A DNA stretch of 64,000 nt, taken from the NCBI GenBank assembly GCA_017871115.1, contig JAFCIZ010000005.1, positions 1,534,501 through 1,598,500 on the forward strand, given 5' to 3'. The translations under genes and the position numbers were made by a program. Shown one piece after another: positions 21,559 to 30,683 of this stretch. The stretch's first letter is position 1. Each line of letters starts with the position of its first letter. Origin of the DNA: Cunninghamella blakesleeana. Taxonomy: Eukaryota; Mucoromycota; Mucoromycetes; Mucorales; Cunninghamellaceae. The notes under the pieces are model-generated. The model had not been told where the DNA came from. It worked only from the letters and a program-made list of their open reading frames with translations, and searched no databases.

Positions 21559-22322
21559 TGTTGTGTGGGTTTTTGTTTAAGATTTATTTTTTTTGAAATG
21601 AGGAATGAGTATTATAAGTAATATTTGATATGTATAATATAATTCCAGTGAGCACCAGTTCCTGTTTTATAAGTAGAACGACTTAATATAAAGGAATAAA
21701 AAAATAAAATAAAATAAAGTAAAAAATAAAGAAATAAAAAAATAAAAATTTTAAAAGGTGTAATATAATTGCAGGATTAAAGAGAGATTTCAGTAACCGC
21801 AATGTAAAATAAATATAATAAGAAAATTTAAAAAGTAATTTAAATTTGAATTGTTGAAAAATATATTTAAGTAAATAAATATAAAATAAAAAAATAAAAT
21901 GATATAGTTTGTTGTAAAAAAATAGATAAATTCAGTAATTTGAATAAGTTATAAGTAAAATAAGTTAAAATTATAAAATATGATTTATAAAGTGGACAAG
22001 TTCAATAATTATTTAATAGATAATAATTTATTATAAAAATTTGACAATTTAAGAGAAAGAAAGAGAAAAAAAATGATTCTATTTATACAAAAAAAAAAAG
22101 ATAAAAATTAAAAATTTATGAGAGTGAGGAGAGATAAAATAAAGTTTGGAGTCATAACGCTGGAGTCATGACGCTGGAGTCATAGCACCGGAGTCATGAC
22201 GCTGGAGTCATAGCACCGGAGTCATGACACTGGAGTTATGGCTCTGGAGTCATGGCACCAGTAACACAAAATCAGGCCCAAATAAGGAAAAAAAAAAATA
22301 TTAAAGAGCATTATTGCTAACA
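21559..22322 (-). repeat. 5' LTR of the Ty3-like element
   Basis: 764 bp, TGTTGTGTGG...ATTGCTAACA in plus-strand reading, the partner of 13812-14610. On the minus strand a TATA-like CTTATAAAAC lies at about 21664-21673, flanked by a short inverted repeat. Confidence 0.9.
22148..22259. repeat. 14-bp minisatellite inside the 5' LTR (U3)
   Basis: Eight tandem 14-bp units of the type ggagtcatgacgct or ggagtcatagcacc. The array occupies the same LTR position as the unrelated 16-bp array at 14383-14553. Confidence 0.92.
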
Positions 22323-22757
22323 ATAAAATAAATATAATATCGGATAAAGATCAACGATTATTATAATAAAATAATATAAAGTAATATTGGATAGTAATCA
22401 ACAATATTAATATAAAATAAAAATAATCTTTAGCTAAAAAGATGAGTTAATAGACTTATTGGTTATAATATAAGTTCTTTTATTTAAAATTAACTGTTTT
22501 TTCAAAAATAAAATAAAAATTGTCGAGTATTTATATAAAAAAATAAAAATAAGGTTTTAAATTTTATGTCAGATTCGACATAAAAAGTGTTACTGATTTT
22601 GTTATCAAATTTGTCACCAAAAGTGTTAACAAATTTGTTATCGAAAATGATATAAAAAGTGTTAATAAAATTGTTACCAAAAATGATGAAATATTTTAAC
22701 CAATCAGATTCCATGAGCGGTCTTCGAAATGATCCAAGCGAATCCATCGCGCAACAT
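22323..22757 (-). repeat. Probable right part of the disrupted family B LTR
   Basis: AT-rich sequence ending in gcgcaaca, an LTR-like CA end. A degenerate tandem stretch based on aaaagtgttaacaaatttgtta sits at about 22580-22680, where the other LTRs carry their arrays. It is proposed to continue 13645-13811 across the Ty3-like insertion. The body similarity to 31284-31650 is weak. Confidence 0.4.
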
Positions 22758-22793
22758 TATTTATTTTTTGAAATGAGGGATGAGTATTATAAG

Positions 22794-23536
22794 TGTTATG
22801 TGGGTTTTTGGTTAAGATTTATTTTTTTTGAAATGAGGAATGAGTATTATAAGTTATATTTGGAGTATATAATAAGTTTCCAGTGAGCACCAGTTCCTGT
22901 TTTATAAGTAGAACGACTTAATATAAAGGTATAAAAAAATAAAATAAAATAAAATAAAATTGAAAAAAATAAAAAGAAATAAAATAAAGATTATAAGTAA
23001 AATATAAGCAGGATTAAAGCAAAAGTTTAATGACCGCGGAGTAAAATAGTAGTAAAGAGTTTAAATGATTTAGATCAGTAGTATAAAATATTTAAGTGAA
23101 TAAATATTATAAGATAAAATAGTATATAATAATATGAAATATTATTAAGTAAAAATAAAATAAAAATAAAATAATTTGTTAAATAAAAAATAGATAAATT
23201 CAATAATTGAATATGTTATAGTATGTTGAAATAAAAAAAAATTAAAATTATAAAGTTTGTTTTATAAAGTGGACAAGTTCAATAATTATTTAGTAGATAA
23301 TAATTTATTATAAAAATTTGACAATTTAAGAGAAAGAAAGAGAAAAAATTGGTTCTATTTATATTAAAAAAAATTATTTAAAGTATATCAAGAGTAGGGA
23401 AAAGAGATGAAAGTGACTATCGTATGGAGTGGCCACTCCAGGTGCGGCTACTCCAGGTGCGGCTACTCCAGGTGTAGCTACCCCAAAAAGCAGTACCTAA
23501 TTTTAAGGAGCGCCATTGGTATCACCATTGTCGACA
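22794..23536 (-). repeat. Solo LTR related to the Ty3-like element (family A)
   Basis: 743 bp starting TGTTATGTGGG and ending GTCGACA, alignable to 13812-14610 over the body (gaggaatgagtattataag, cagtgagcaccagttcctg, taatttattataaaaatttg). It carries its own array, about four 15-bp units ggtgcggctactcca (about 23424-23484). No coding sequence belongs to it. Confidence 0.8.
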
Positions 23537-23622
23537 GTTGTTTTTGTTAAAATAAAATAAGTGAATTTGTATTTATTTTAATTATAATTAAGATAATTCC
23601 AATAAGAGCTAACTGTTGTTTT
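23537..23622 (-). repeat. Left fragment of an LTR split by the DIRS-like element
   Basis: Diverged family A sequence; aattccaataagagctaact corresponds to aattccagtgagcaccagtt of the intact LTRs. It stops at the DIRS end (23623), and the LTR resumes at 27643 with ataagtagaacgacttaata. Confidence 0.55.
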
Positions 23623-23672
23623 AGTATGTAATACGAATACTTTATGAAGTATTTAACATATTACACGAGTAA

Positions 23673-23761
23673 GTGATAATGGTTGTTGTAATCATTCTTT
23701 ATTTATTAAATCGAACTTTGCACTGAGTTTAAAATTAGAAAATATAAAATAAAATATATAA

Positions 23762-23825
<64 letters not shown>

Positions 23826-23832
23826 CTTCTTT
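23673..23832. repeat. DIRS-like element, 3' inverted terminal repeat (left)
   Basis: Runs from gtgataatggttgttgtaat to atcttcttt. It contains an (AT)n stretch and a 47-base T homopolymer (23777-23823). It is the reverse complement of 27444-27628. Confidence 0.88.
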
Positions 23833-23886
23833 GAGTGAGTATGAGTGTAATTATAGCTTAAAGATAAAAGGGAGAGGAGGGTGGGA

Positions 23887-23981
23887 ACAACCATTATCAC
23901 TTACTCGTGTAATATGTTAAATACTTCATAAAGTATTCGTATTACATACTATTACACTTCGTTTGTGATAATGGTTGTTGA
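23887..23981. repeat. DIRS-like internal complementary region (ICR)
   Basis: The first part (about 23887-23948) is the exact reverse complement of the left end 23623-23685 (cgtattacat matching atgtaatacg). The second part (about 23950-23981) is the reverse complement of the right end 27613-27642 (attacacttcgtttgtgata). The two meet at a 3-base junction. Such a region can template closure of the circular intermediate in DIRS elements. Confidence 0.88.
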
Positions 23982-23985
23982 TCCA

Positions 23986-24593
23986 GAGTATAAGATATAA
24001 TAAAAGAAAACAAATGTGATAGACAATTAAATGATTGTATCAATAATGAGATAACATATAATTGTAGTGTACAAATCAAAAATATTTGTATAGAAATATA
24101 GAATTATGTGTAGAAAGATTTAAAGGGTCATATAACTATAACTGCATATTTAAATGTATTTAACCAAGTGTAAAGATGCATAAATGGGTCGGGTTGCTAT
24201 TATAATAATCTGTGTTGAACCAAATATTTAATATGTATGTGTCTATAGCAGTGTATTGTTATATTCAAGTTGTAATGTATGTATATATCTCTTTATACAT
24301 ATACTTTTTTTTTTTTTTTTTTTTTTTGGAGATGATGATAGTGGTAAAATTAAACTACTTACTAATCCATATATATTTTCTTGGGTGATGATAGTGATAA
24401 AATAAACTACTTGTTAATTTATAAACATTGTTGATGTATATGAATTTTCTTGATTGTTGAGCTAAATATTGAAATACCTTGTAATAGTAGTAGCTCTACC
24501 CTAGTTGTCTCTATTAGTAGCTTTTGTCATTAATACGTATATCAATGGTGTAATTATACCAGTAACTCCATAGTGTAAAATAATAGTAGATCC

Positions 24594-24671
<78 letters not shown>

Positions 24672-25035
24672 GCGAATAAACTTCCTAATAAATAATAAGT
24701 ATATGTGAATTATTGTAGAATTGTATAATTTACTCTTCTATATGTTATTCTGATATCCTTTCTATGTATTTATGATGTTAGCTTATATTGCCATGTAGAT
24801 CTATATTATTGTATATATTAATATTTCCTTTATAATTATTATTGTCGATGTATATGTATATGATTAATTCATCTTATCTTTAATATTCATTTGAATTAAA
24901 ATAATGTAGTGAGAGCTGTTATATAATTTAATTAGAATGTAGTTGAGCAAGTCGAATAAGTAGTGGTTGTATAACATATTTGAAAATCGATATAAAGAAT
25001 AGACTATGTAATTATATATATCTATTTAAATGTGA
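23986..25035. other. DIRS-like element: non-coding interval where a recombinase would be expected
   Basis: About 1.05 kb between the ICR and the RT ORF stop, on the 3' side of the element. No frame longer than 60 codons and no recognisable R...HxxR...Y recombinase motif is seen by eye. It includes T runs at 24307-24327 and a run of about 77 T at 24594-24670. Confidence 0.6.
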
Positions 25036-27387
25036 TTATGTAGGTTGATCAAGATCCCATGCTAACATTGTCCATCTATTATTCTTTTTTATAATATGAT
25101 TATCTTCCTCATGATCTATTAAATGATGCTGTTGTAATATAATTGGTTGTTGTTGAGCAAGATTAGCTGCAATTGGATACCAAGGAGCTGAAGGCCAATT
25201 AGGTGTAATTAGCGTCGCAGATTGTGGAGACTTTTGTAACCGTTGAAGTACTTGTAATATTAAATTCCAAGGTGGAGCTAAATATATTCTACCATTAATG
25301 TTTTTCCATGATATTGAAAATGCATTGGTTCCTGCTGCATCAGAATAATATTGATATGATATAAAATAAGTCGGAATTTTTGAATTTTTTGGTGAGGCAA
25401 ACAAGTCTACTACATGAGGTCCCCAAAGGTTATCGAGCCAATTAAAAGTACGTTGAGGAATAGACCATTCAATTTGATCATGGAGCTGTCTTGAAGGTGC
25501 ATCAGCCGGATTAAGTTTTGAAGGTACATATAGAGTAGATAATTCAACATTATTACTAAAACAATATTTCCAAATGTCCATAGCTAAATTATTGAGTTTT
25601 TTAGAACGTGTACCACCAAACTTATAAATATATGACATAGCTGATAAATTATCAATACATATTTGAAAGTGAAGATGACTATCGTTTATATGTAATTGTT
25701 TTTGGTGTTGCCATTGTATGGCTTTTTTAACTACAAGGAGCTCTTTATAATTTATGTGTTCATGTATTACGGAAGGTGACCATTTTCCACTTAGGTTACC
25801 ATTATCCGAAACGATTCCCCATCCATCGTTTGAAGCATCAGTAAAAATTTGTAAAGGTGATTGTTGTATAATATTTCTTCCATTCCATTTTAATAATTGA
25901 GATATCCACCAAGTAAGCTCTTGTTTCATATGTTGATTAATTGGAACTAAATGATCGGTAGATTTTTTACGATACATATTAAGTTGTTGGATTAGTCGTC
26001 TAGTTCGAAATTTAGCCTGAATATTTCCCATAAAAGTTGCTAATGCTGTACCAATAAAACTTGATAATAATCTCCATGTTGTTGATGTTTTATATAGTAA
26101 CTTATAGGCTAAACGTCTGATGGATCTTATCTTCTTGCCAGGCACCGTAAGTGTCATGTCCATTGTATTAATTGTCATACCTAGATGATCTATCTTTTGA
26201 GTTGGTGTAAGTTGCGATTTTTTGTCATTGATTAACCATCCCATTTGCTTCATTTTATCATGAACCAGTTGAGTATGTAATATTGATTTTTCGCGCGTTG
26301 GAGCCATAATAAGAATGTCATCCAGATATGCTGTGATTCTAATACCTTGTTTACGTGCCCAATGTAATAAAGGTTTAACTACCTTTGTAAATACCCAAGG
26401 TGATAATGCCAAACCAAAAGGTAAGACTTTATATTGATACAGTTGTTGTTTCCACATAAATCGTAAATAATTACGTGATGTTACATCAATAGGGATATGG
26501 TGAAAGGCATCTTGAAGATCAATGGATGTGAGATAATCATTAGGTTGAAGCAGAGAAGATATCATTTGTAAAGTTTCCATTTTGAAATGACGTTGAGGTA
26601 GGTATTCATTTAAACGACGTAGATTGAGAACTGGTCTTAAACCTCCATCTTTTTTTGGTATAACGAAAAGATTTGAGATAAAGCCGAATGAACGATCGTT
26701 GACATGTTCAATAGCATTTTTTAATAGTAGGGTGTTTATTTCTTTATCTATCACACTAATAGAAGTAGTCGAAAGTTGATTTATTCCATAAGGTTGATTA
26801 ACTTTTAGTGTCAAAGGCGGTGGATAATTGAAATAAAGTTTGAATCCATTACGTATAACTTTAAAGAGCCATGGGTGTAAAGGTTCTTGTAAAATAGAAG
26901 ACCACAAGGAAGCAAATGAAGATAGACGCCCTCCTACTATATTTTCTGGTAATGCATTTTCAGTAAAATAATTAAAACCATTATTAGATACCGATGATGA
27001 ATAGCTATCGTGTGTTAAACTAGAGTTGAAGGTGTTGTTATAATTTTTTCTATACGAACTTCGTCGTTTATTATTTATGTGATATGATGCTGAACACTTA
27101 TATTTTAATCTTTTAGATTTTTTATTTTTTGTAAACTGTTGTAAATAGCGATATATCTCTAAGTATTTATGAAATTCGTCGGGGGGAACTAAATAATTAT
27201 CTTCCGAACTTCTAGTATATATAGCTTTTCTTTTTCTCCTTAACAGTGCTGTGTTAAGAGTAGATTGTTTATCCCAAAAGTTAACAGTGGCTGAATTAGT
27301 TGATAACGGAGATTTATTTAACTTATCAAGAAATTGTGGTAGCCAAGGAGGAATATCATTACTATTATCAACAGGATCTTTATTCAT
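25036..27387 (-). CDS. DIRS-like RT / RNase H / DAM-methyltransferase-like polyprotein
   Basis: 783 residues. The N-terminal ~160 residues are basic and unrecognised. RT follows (FVIPKKDGGLRPVLNLRRLN, LTSIDLQDAFHHIPI, LPFGLALSPWVFTKV) with the catalytic YLDD. The RNase H-like region has LQIFTDASNDGWG, INYKELLVVKKAIQW and SKLNPADAPSRQLHD. The C-terminal domain carries the DIRS pattern WGPHVVDLFASPKNS, then LAPPWNLILQVLQRL, then LITPNWPSAPWYP, the DAM-like methyltransferase region, with APPW in place of DPPY. It is uninterrupted. The ORF begins only ~56 bp inside the 5' inverted repeat, so no separate gag precedes it. Confidence 0.92.
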   Translation of the reverse strand: MNKDPVDNSNDIPPWLPQFLDKLNKSPLSTNSATVNFWDKQSTLNTALLRRKRKAIYTRSSEDNYLVPPDEFHKYLEIYRYLQQFTKNKKSKRLKYKCSASYHINNKRRSSYRKNYNNTFNSSLTHDSYSSSVSNNGFNYFTENALPENIVGGRLSSFASLWSSILQEPLHPWLFKVIRNGFKLYFNYPPPLTLKVNQPYGINQLSTTSISVIDKEINTLLLKNAIEHVNDRSFGFISNLFVIPKKDGGLRPVLNLRRLNEYLPQRHFKMETLQMISSLLQPNDYLTSIDLQDAFHHIPIDVTSRNYLRFMWKQQLYQYKVLPFGLALSPWVFTKVVKPLLHWARKQGIRITAYLDDILIMAPTREKSILHTQLVHDKMKQMGWLINDKKSQLTPTQKIDHLGMTINTMDMTLTVPGKKIRSIRRLAYKLLYKTSTTWRLLSSFIGTALATFMGNIQAKFRTRRLIQQLNMYRKKSTDHLVPINQHMKQELTWWISQLLKWNGRNIIQQSPLQIFTDASNDGWGIVSDNGNLSGKWSPSVIHEHINYKELLVVKKAIQWQHQKQLHINDSHLHFQICIDNLSAMSYIYKFGGTRSKKLNNLAMDIWKYCFSNNVELSTLYVPSKLNPADAPSRQLHDQIEWSIPQRTFNWLDNLWGPHVVDLFASPKNSKIPTYFISYQYYSDAAGTNAFSISWKNINGRIYLAPPWNLILQVLQRLQKSPQSATLITPNWPSAPWYPIAANLAQQQPIILQQHHLIDHEEDNHIIKKNNRWTMLAWDLDQPT

Positions 27388-27443
27388 TATGAGAATAGTA
27401 CCCAGACGGTAGATACCAGGTGCATAAGTACAAAGTTCGAACG

Positions 27444-27451
27444 AAAAGAAG

Positions 27452-27535
<84 letters not shown>

Positions 27536-27628
27536 TATTTTATATATTTTATTTTATATTTTCTAATTTTAAACTCAGTGCAAAGTTCGATTTAATAAAT
27601 AAAGAATGATTACAACAACCATTATCAC
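27444..27628. repeat. DIRS-like element, 5' inverted terminal repeat (right)
   Basis: Reverse complement of 23673-23832, with a 66-base A homopolymer (27454-27519) against 47 T on the other side. It is followed by the right terminal extension cacaaacgaagtgtaat ending at 27642. Confidence 0.88.
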
Positions 27629-27642
27629 AAACGAAGTGTAAT

Positions 27643-28205
27643 ATAAGTAGAACGACTTAATATAATGTAAAAGTAAAAAAAAATTAAAAAGATAAAATAA
27701 AATAAAATATTTAAAAAATTCAAAAGTATATGCAAATGAATTTAAAAGTCAGAGAGTGGATTATTATATAAAAAAAGTAATAATCATATAAAGTTATAAT
27801 AAAATTAAAATTAAAATATAAAAGTTTATATATGTTGTATATAAGTAAAAAGAGATTTCAATTAAGAAATAAAATATGTTTGTTATAGTAATAAAATGAT
27901 TTCAATTAAGTAATTGAATATGCTGTAGTAAATTAAAATAAAATAAAATAAATTTATAAAGTTTGTTTTATAAAGTGAACAAGTTTAATAGTTATTTAGT
28001 AGATAATAATTTATTATTTGAATTTGATAATATAAGAGTAAAAAAGAGAAAAGACTGGTTCTATATATGTTTAAAAAAAATTAAAGAATATAGAATAGGG
28101 AAAAGTAGTATAAATGACTACCGTATAGAACAGCGATTCCAGGAACGACGATTCCAAAAAGCAGTGACAAATTTAAAGAGCGCCATCAATATTGGTATAA
28201 ATATT
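27643..28205 (-). repeat. Right fragment of the LTR split by the DIRS-like element
   Basis: Starts ataagtagaacgacttaata and follows the family A body (tttataaagtgaacaagttt, tagataataatttattat). It ends in a degenerate array remnant (cagcgattccaggaacgacg at about 28130) and gagcgccatc, like the solo LTR at 22794-23536. The open frame 27963-28247 lies within it and is not taken as a gene. The right boundary is approximate. Confidence 0.65.
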
Positions 28206-28563
28206 TCATTAGAAATAAAACAGTGGCCATTTTTTGCTTTTGTTTAAAATATCATTTTGGTTTAAAGCATTAAAAGTCAGAACAGCAAACTAACAATCAA
28301 TAGCTGGACAAAAAAATGTCTCTGCGAATAATTTTATACGCTTCTTGTTGAATTGTTATTTTTGCTAAAAGGATCTCTAATTTTGGTTTATTTTTCCTTT
28401 CTCTTTTTTTTCTATTTTCTTTTGTCTCATTTTATTATTTCTCTTCCTTATCTTTATTTTTTTTTATTTTTATTATTTTTTTTTATTATTTTTACGTTTG
28501 TTATTTATTGTGTTTCCTGCATCATCTACTCAACAACCCGCAGCAAAAAAAAAAAAAAAAACA

Positions 28564-29286
28564 ATGGAAAATCTACCAGAAGAGATAAAGGAGATAATCA
28601 TTAGTCTATCAGGATGTTACGTATATTATGTATTGGGAAGGGAGCCCGATGGAAAAAAATTATTTTTGGAAGGAGGTATTATGGTTATCCTCGGTCAAGT
28701 TTTGGAAAGAGGAGCCGATATAAGAACTCTTATATTCATGAAACAATATCTATCGTTCGATATGGCGATACGCAAGGCCATATCCTACACACATGATTTA
28801 TCTATTATTGTCAGAATTTGTCTTATATGGGATTGTTGGAAATCAAATCATGGATATATAGAGTCTGTAATTACTCGGTTCAGATGGGGCATAGACAATC
28901 TACAATCCAAATTATATAAAGAAGATCCATGGAGAAGAAATTTCATTTGTTATATATATGGAATAATAGATGAAGTAGATATGAATATCGATGATCCTCT
29001 GAAATATTATATTTCAACAGAGGATGATCGACATTATAATGCAAAATATAAAGAGTTGACCGAAAAGGAATACATAGATAAATCCAACCTATGTTTCCAA
29101 TATAGTCATATATGCCATAGTAACGTAATAGATTTGGATTTCGATGATGAAAACAGAATCGTATATTATCCCAAAATAGAAGGTGGCTATACTGTTGAAG
29201 AAATACAATGTGTTGTTGCTCATCAAATGTATTTTGGTAAAGAGGGTATAGAACTTCCATACGATGATAATCCATGGTTTACATAG
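28564..29286 (+). CDS. Unknown intronless protein, tandem copy 1
   Basis: 240 residues from the ATG at 28564, after a run of 17 A. It begins MENLPEEIKEIIISLSG, which loosely resembles an F-box start (LP.EI...I); that is only a pattern. The middle is helical and rich in aromatic residues (IVRICLIWDCWKSNHGYIES). The C-terminus holds LTEKEYIDKSNLCFQYSHIC and PKIEGGYTVEEIQCVVAHQM, ending PYDDNPWFT. There is no signal peptide or clear membrane segment. It is one of two tandem copies in a repeat-rich block, flanked by LTR sequence on both outer sides. The upstream in-frame codons (from 28498) start with TTG and are treated as leader. The family is not recognised. Confidence 0.72.
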   Translation: MENLPEEIKEIIISLSGCYVYYVLGREPDGKKLFLEGGIMVILGQVLERGADIRTLIFMKQYLSFDMAIRKAISYTHDLSIIVRICLIWDCWKSNHGYIESVITRFRWGIDNLQSKLYKEDPWRRNFICYIYGIIDEVDMNIDDPLKYYISTEDDRHYNAKYKELTEKEYIDKSNLCFQYSHICHSNVIDLDFDDENRIVYYPKIEGGYTVEEIQCVVAHQMYFGKEGIELPYDDNPWFT

Positions 29287-29972
29287 TGTAGATGTACCTT
29301 CCATTACATTCATAGAAATCCTATTCATCATGATCTTTTTAAAAAAAAAAATACATATACATATTTTTGTCTTTTCCGTCCTTGGCACAAATTTAACCTT
29401 AGAAAATTGCGGTCAATTTTTTTTTGTGTGGGCTAGTGTCTGTATGAATAATGAAAATTCAAACCATTCCCCCCTCTTAACCTTTTTATTTTAACCTTTA
29501 TACCCTTATATTCCTATAATATTTCTTTTTAGTTTGACAATCTTCTCGAACAATTAATATAACTTTATTTTATTTTAACAATTATTTTAAAAATATAAAT
29601 ACTGATATTTTATTTAAAATAAAATAAAGATCATCTTTTACTTTTGTTTAAAATATTATTTTGGTTTAAAGAATTAAAAGTCAGAACAACAAACTGACAA
29701 TCAATAGCTGAACAAAAAAATGTCTCTGAATAATTTTATACGCTTCTTGTTGAATTGTTATTTTTGCTAAAAGGATCTCTAATTTTAGTTTATTTTTCCT
29801 TTCTCTTTTTTTTCTATTTTCTTTTGTCTCATTTTATTATTTCTCTTCCTTATCTTTATTTTTTTTATTTTTTTTATTTTTTTATTTTTTTTTATTTTTT
29901 TTATTATTTTTACGTTTGTTATTTATTGTGTTTCCTGCATCATCTACTCAACAACCCGCAGCAAAAAAAACA

Positions 29973-30683
29973 ATGGAAAATCTACCAGAAGAGATAAAGG
30001 AGATAATCATTAGTCTATCAGGATGTTACGTATATTATGTATTGGGAAGGGAGCCCGATGGAAAAAAATTATTTTTGGAAGGAGGTATTATGGTTATCCT
30101 CGGTCAAGTTTTGGAAAGAGGAGCCGATATAAGAACTCTTATATTCATGAAACAATATCTATCGTTCGATATGGCGATACGCAAGGCCATATCCTACACA
30201 CATGATTTATCTATTATTGTCAGAATTTGTCTTATATGGGATTGTTGGAAATCAAATCATGGATATATAGAATCTATAATTACTCGATTTAGATGGGGTA
30301 TGGACAATATACAATACGAATTAAATCCATGGACTAGAAATCTTATTTGCTACGCGTATGGAATAATAGATGAAGTAGATATGAATATCGATGATCCTCT
30401 GAAATATGTTCATGAAACAGGTGATTTTCTATTTTATCATACAAAGTATGAAGGGTTGACCGAAAAGGAATACATAGATAAATCGAATCTATGTTTCCAA
30501 TATAGTCATATATGCCATAATAGCATATATTTGGACTTTGATGACGAAAACAGAATCGTATATTATCCCAAAATAGAAGGTGGCTATACTGTTGAAGAAG
30601 TGCAATGTGTTGTTGCTCATCAAATGTATTTTGGTAAAGAGAATATGGAACTTCCATACGATGATAATCCATGGTTTACATAG
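29973..30683 (+). CDS. Unknown intronless protein, tandem copy 2
   Basis: 236 residues from the ATG at 29973, after 8 A. The first 101 residues are identical to copy 1. Residues ~102-165 differ strongly and include a four-residue length change (RWGMDNIQYELNPWTRNLIC against RWGIDNLQSKLYKEDPWRRN, and KYVHETGDFLFYHTKYEGL against KYYISTEDDRHYNAKYKEL). The remainder is again near identical. Both copies keep an open frame, which argues for function despite the setting. No domain is identified. Confidence 0.72.
   Translation: MENLPEEIKEIIISLSGCYVYYVLGREPDGKKLFLEGGIMVILGQVLERGADIRTLIFMKQYLSFDMAIRKAISYTHDLSIIVRICLIWDCWKSNHGYIESIITRFRWGMDNIQYELNPWTRNLICYAYGIIDEVDMNIDDPLKYVHETGDFLFYHTKYEGLTEKEYIDKSNLCFQYSHICHNSIYLDFDDENRIVYYPKIEGGYTVEEVQCVVAHQMYFGKENMELPYDDNPWFT

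Larger units (their letters stand above)
13812..22322 (-). mobile_element. Ty3/gypsy-like LTR retrotransposon
   Basis: An 8.5-kb element read on the minus strand: 5' LTR (21559-22322), primer-binding site (21534-21554), gag (20353-21432), pro-RT-RNase H reached by a -1 frameshift (to 17270), a 558-bp spacer, a separate integrase ORF (15392-16711), a 344-bp spacer, a small unrecognised ORF (14589-15047) and the 3' LTR (13812-14610). LTRs begin TGTT and end AACA. All ORFs are uninterrupted, so the copy may be young. The two LTRs differ in their internal tandem repeat, and no flanking target-site duplication is evident (tttag to the left, ataaa to the right). Confidence 0.93.
23623..27642 (-). 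mobile_element. DIRS-like retrotransposon (about 4.0 kb)
   Basis: Inverted terminal repeats (23673-23832 and 27444-27628), unequal terminal extensions, and an internal complementary region (23887-23981) that joins the complements of both extensions are the hallmarks of DIRS elements. The RT/RNase H/methyltransferase-like ORF lies between them. No separate gag and no tyrosine recombinase ORF is visible, whereas complete DIRS elements carry both. No target-site duplication is expected or seen. The element splits a family A LTR. Confidence 0.88.

Noticed and set aside
22502..22886. Two opposite frames near the family B/family A LTR junction
   Set aside because: They follow a degenerate tandem repeat and the LTR body; no domain or start context.
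24181..25020. Tyrosine recombinase of the DIRS-like element
   Set aside because: I looked for an R...HxxR...Y block in the minus-strand frames and saw none; stops occur frequently.
27963..28247. 94-residue plus-strand frame in the split LTR
   Set aside because: It lies wholly within LTR sequence, spans the LTR boundary and is not conserved in the other LTR copies.
28498..28563. Upstream extension of tandem gene 1 (and the matching stretch of gene 2)
   Set aside because: It begins at a TTG and reads through a variable A run (17 against 8 A). The ATG just after the A run is shared by both copies and is preferred.
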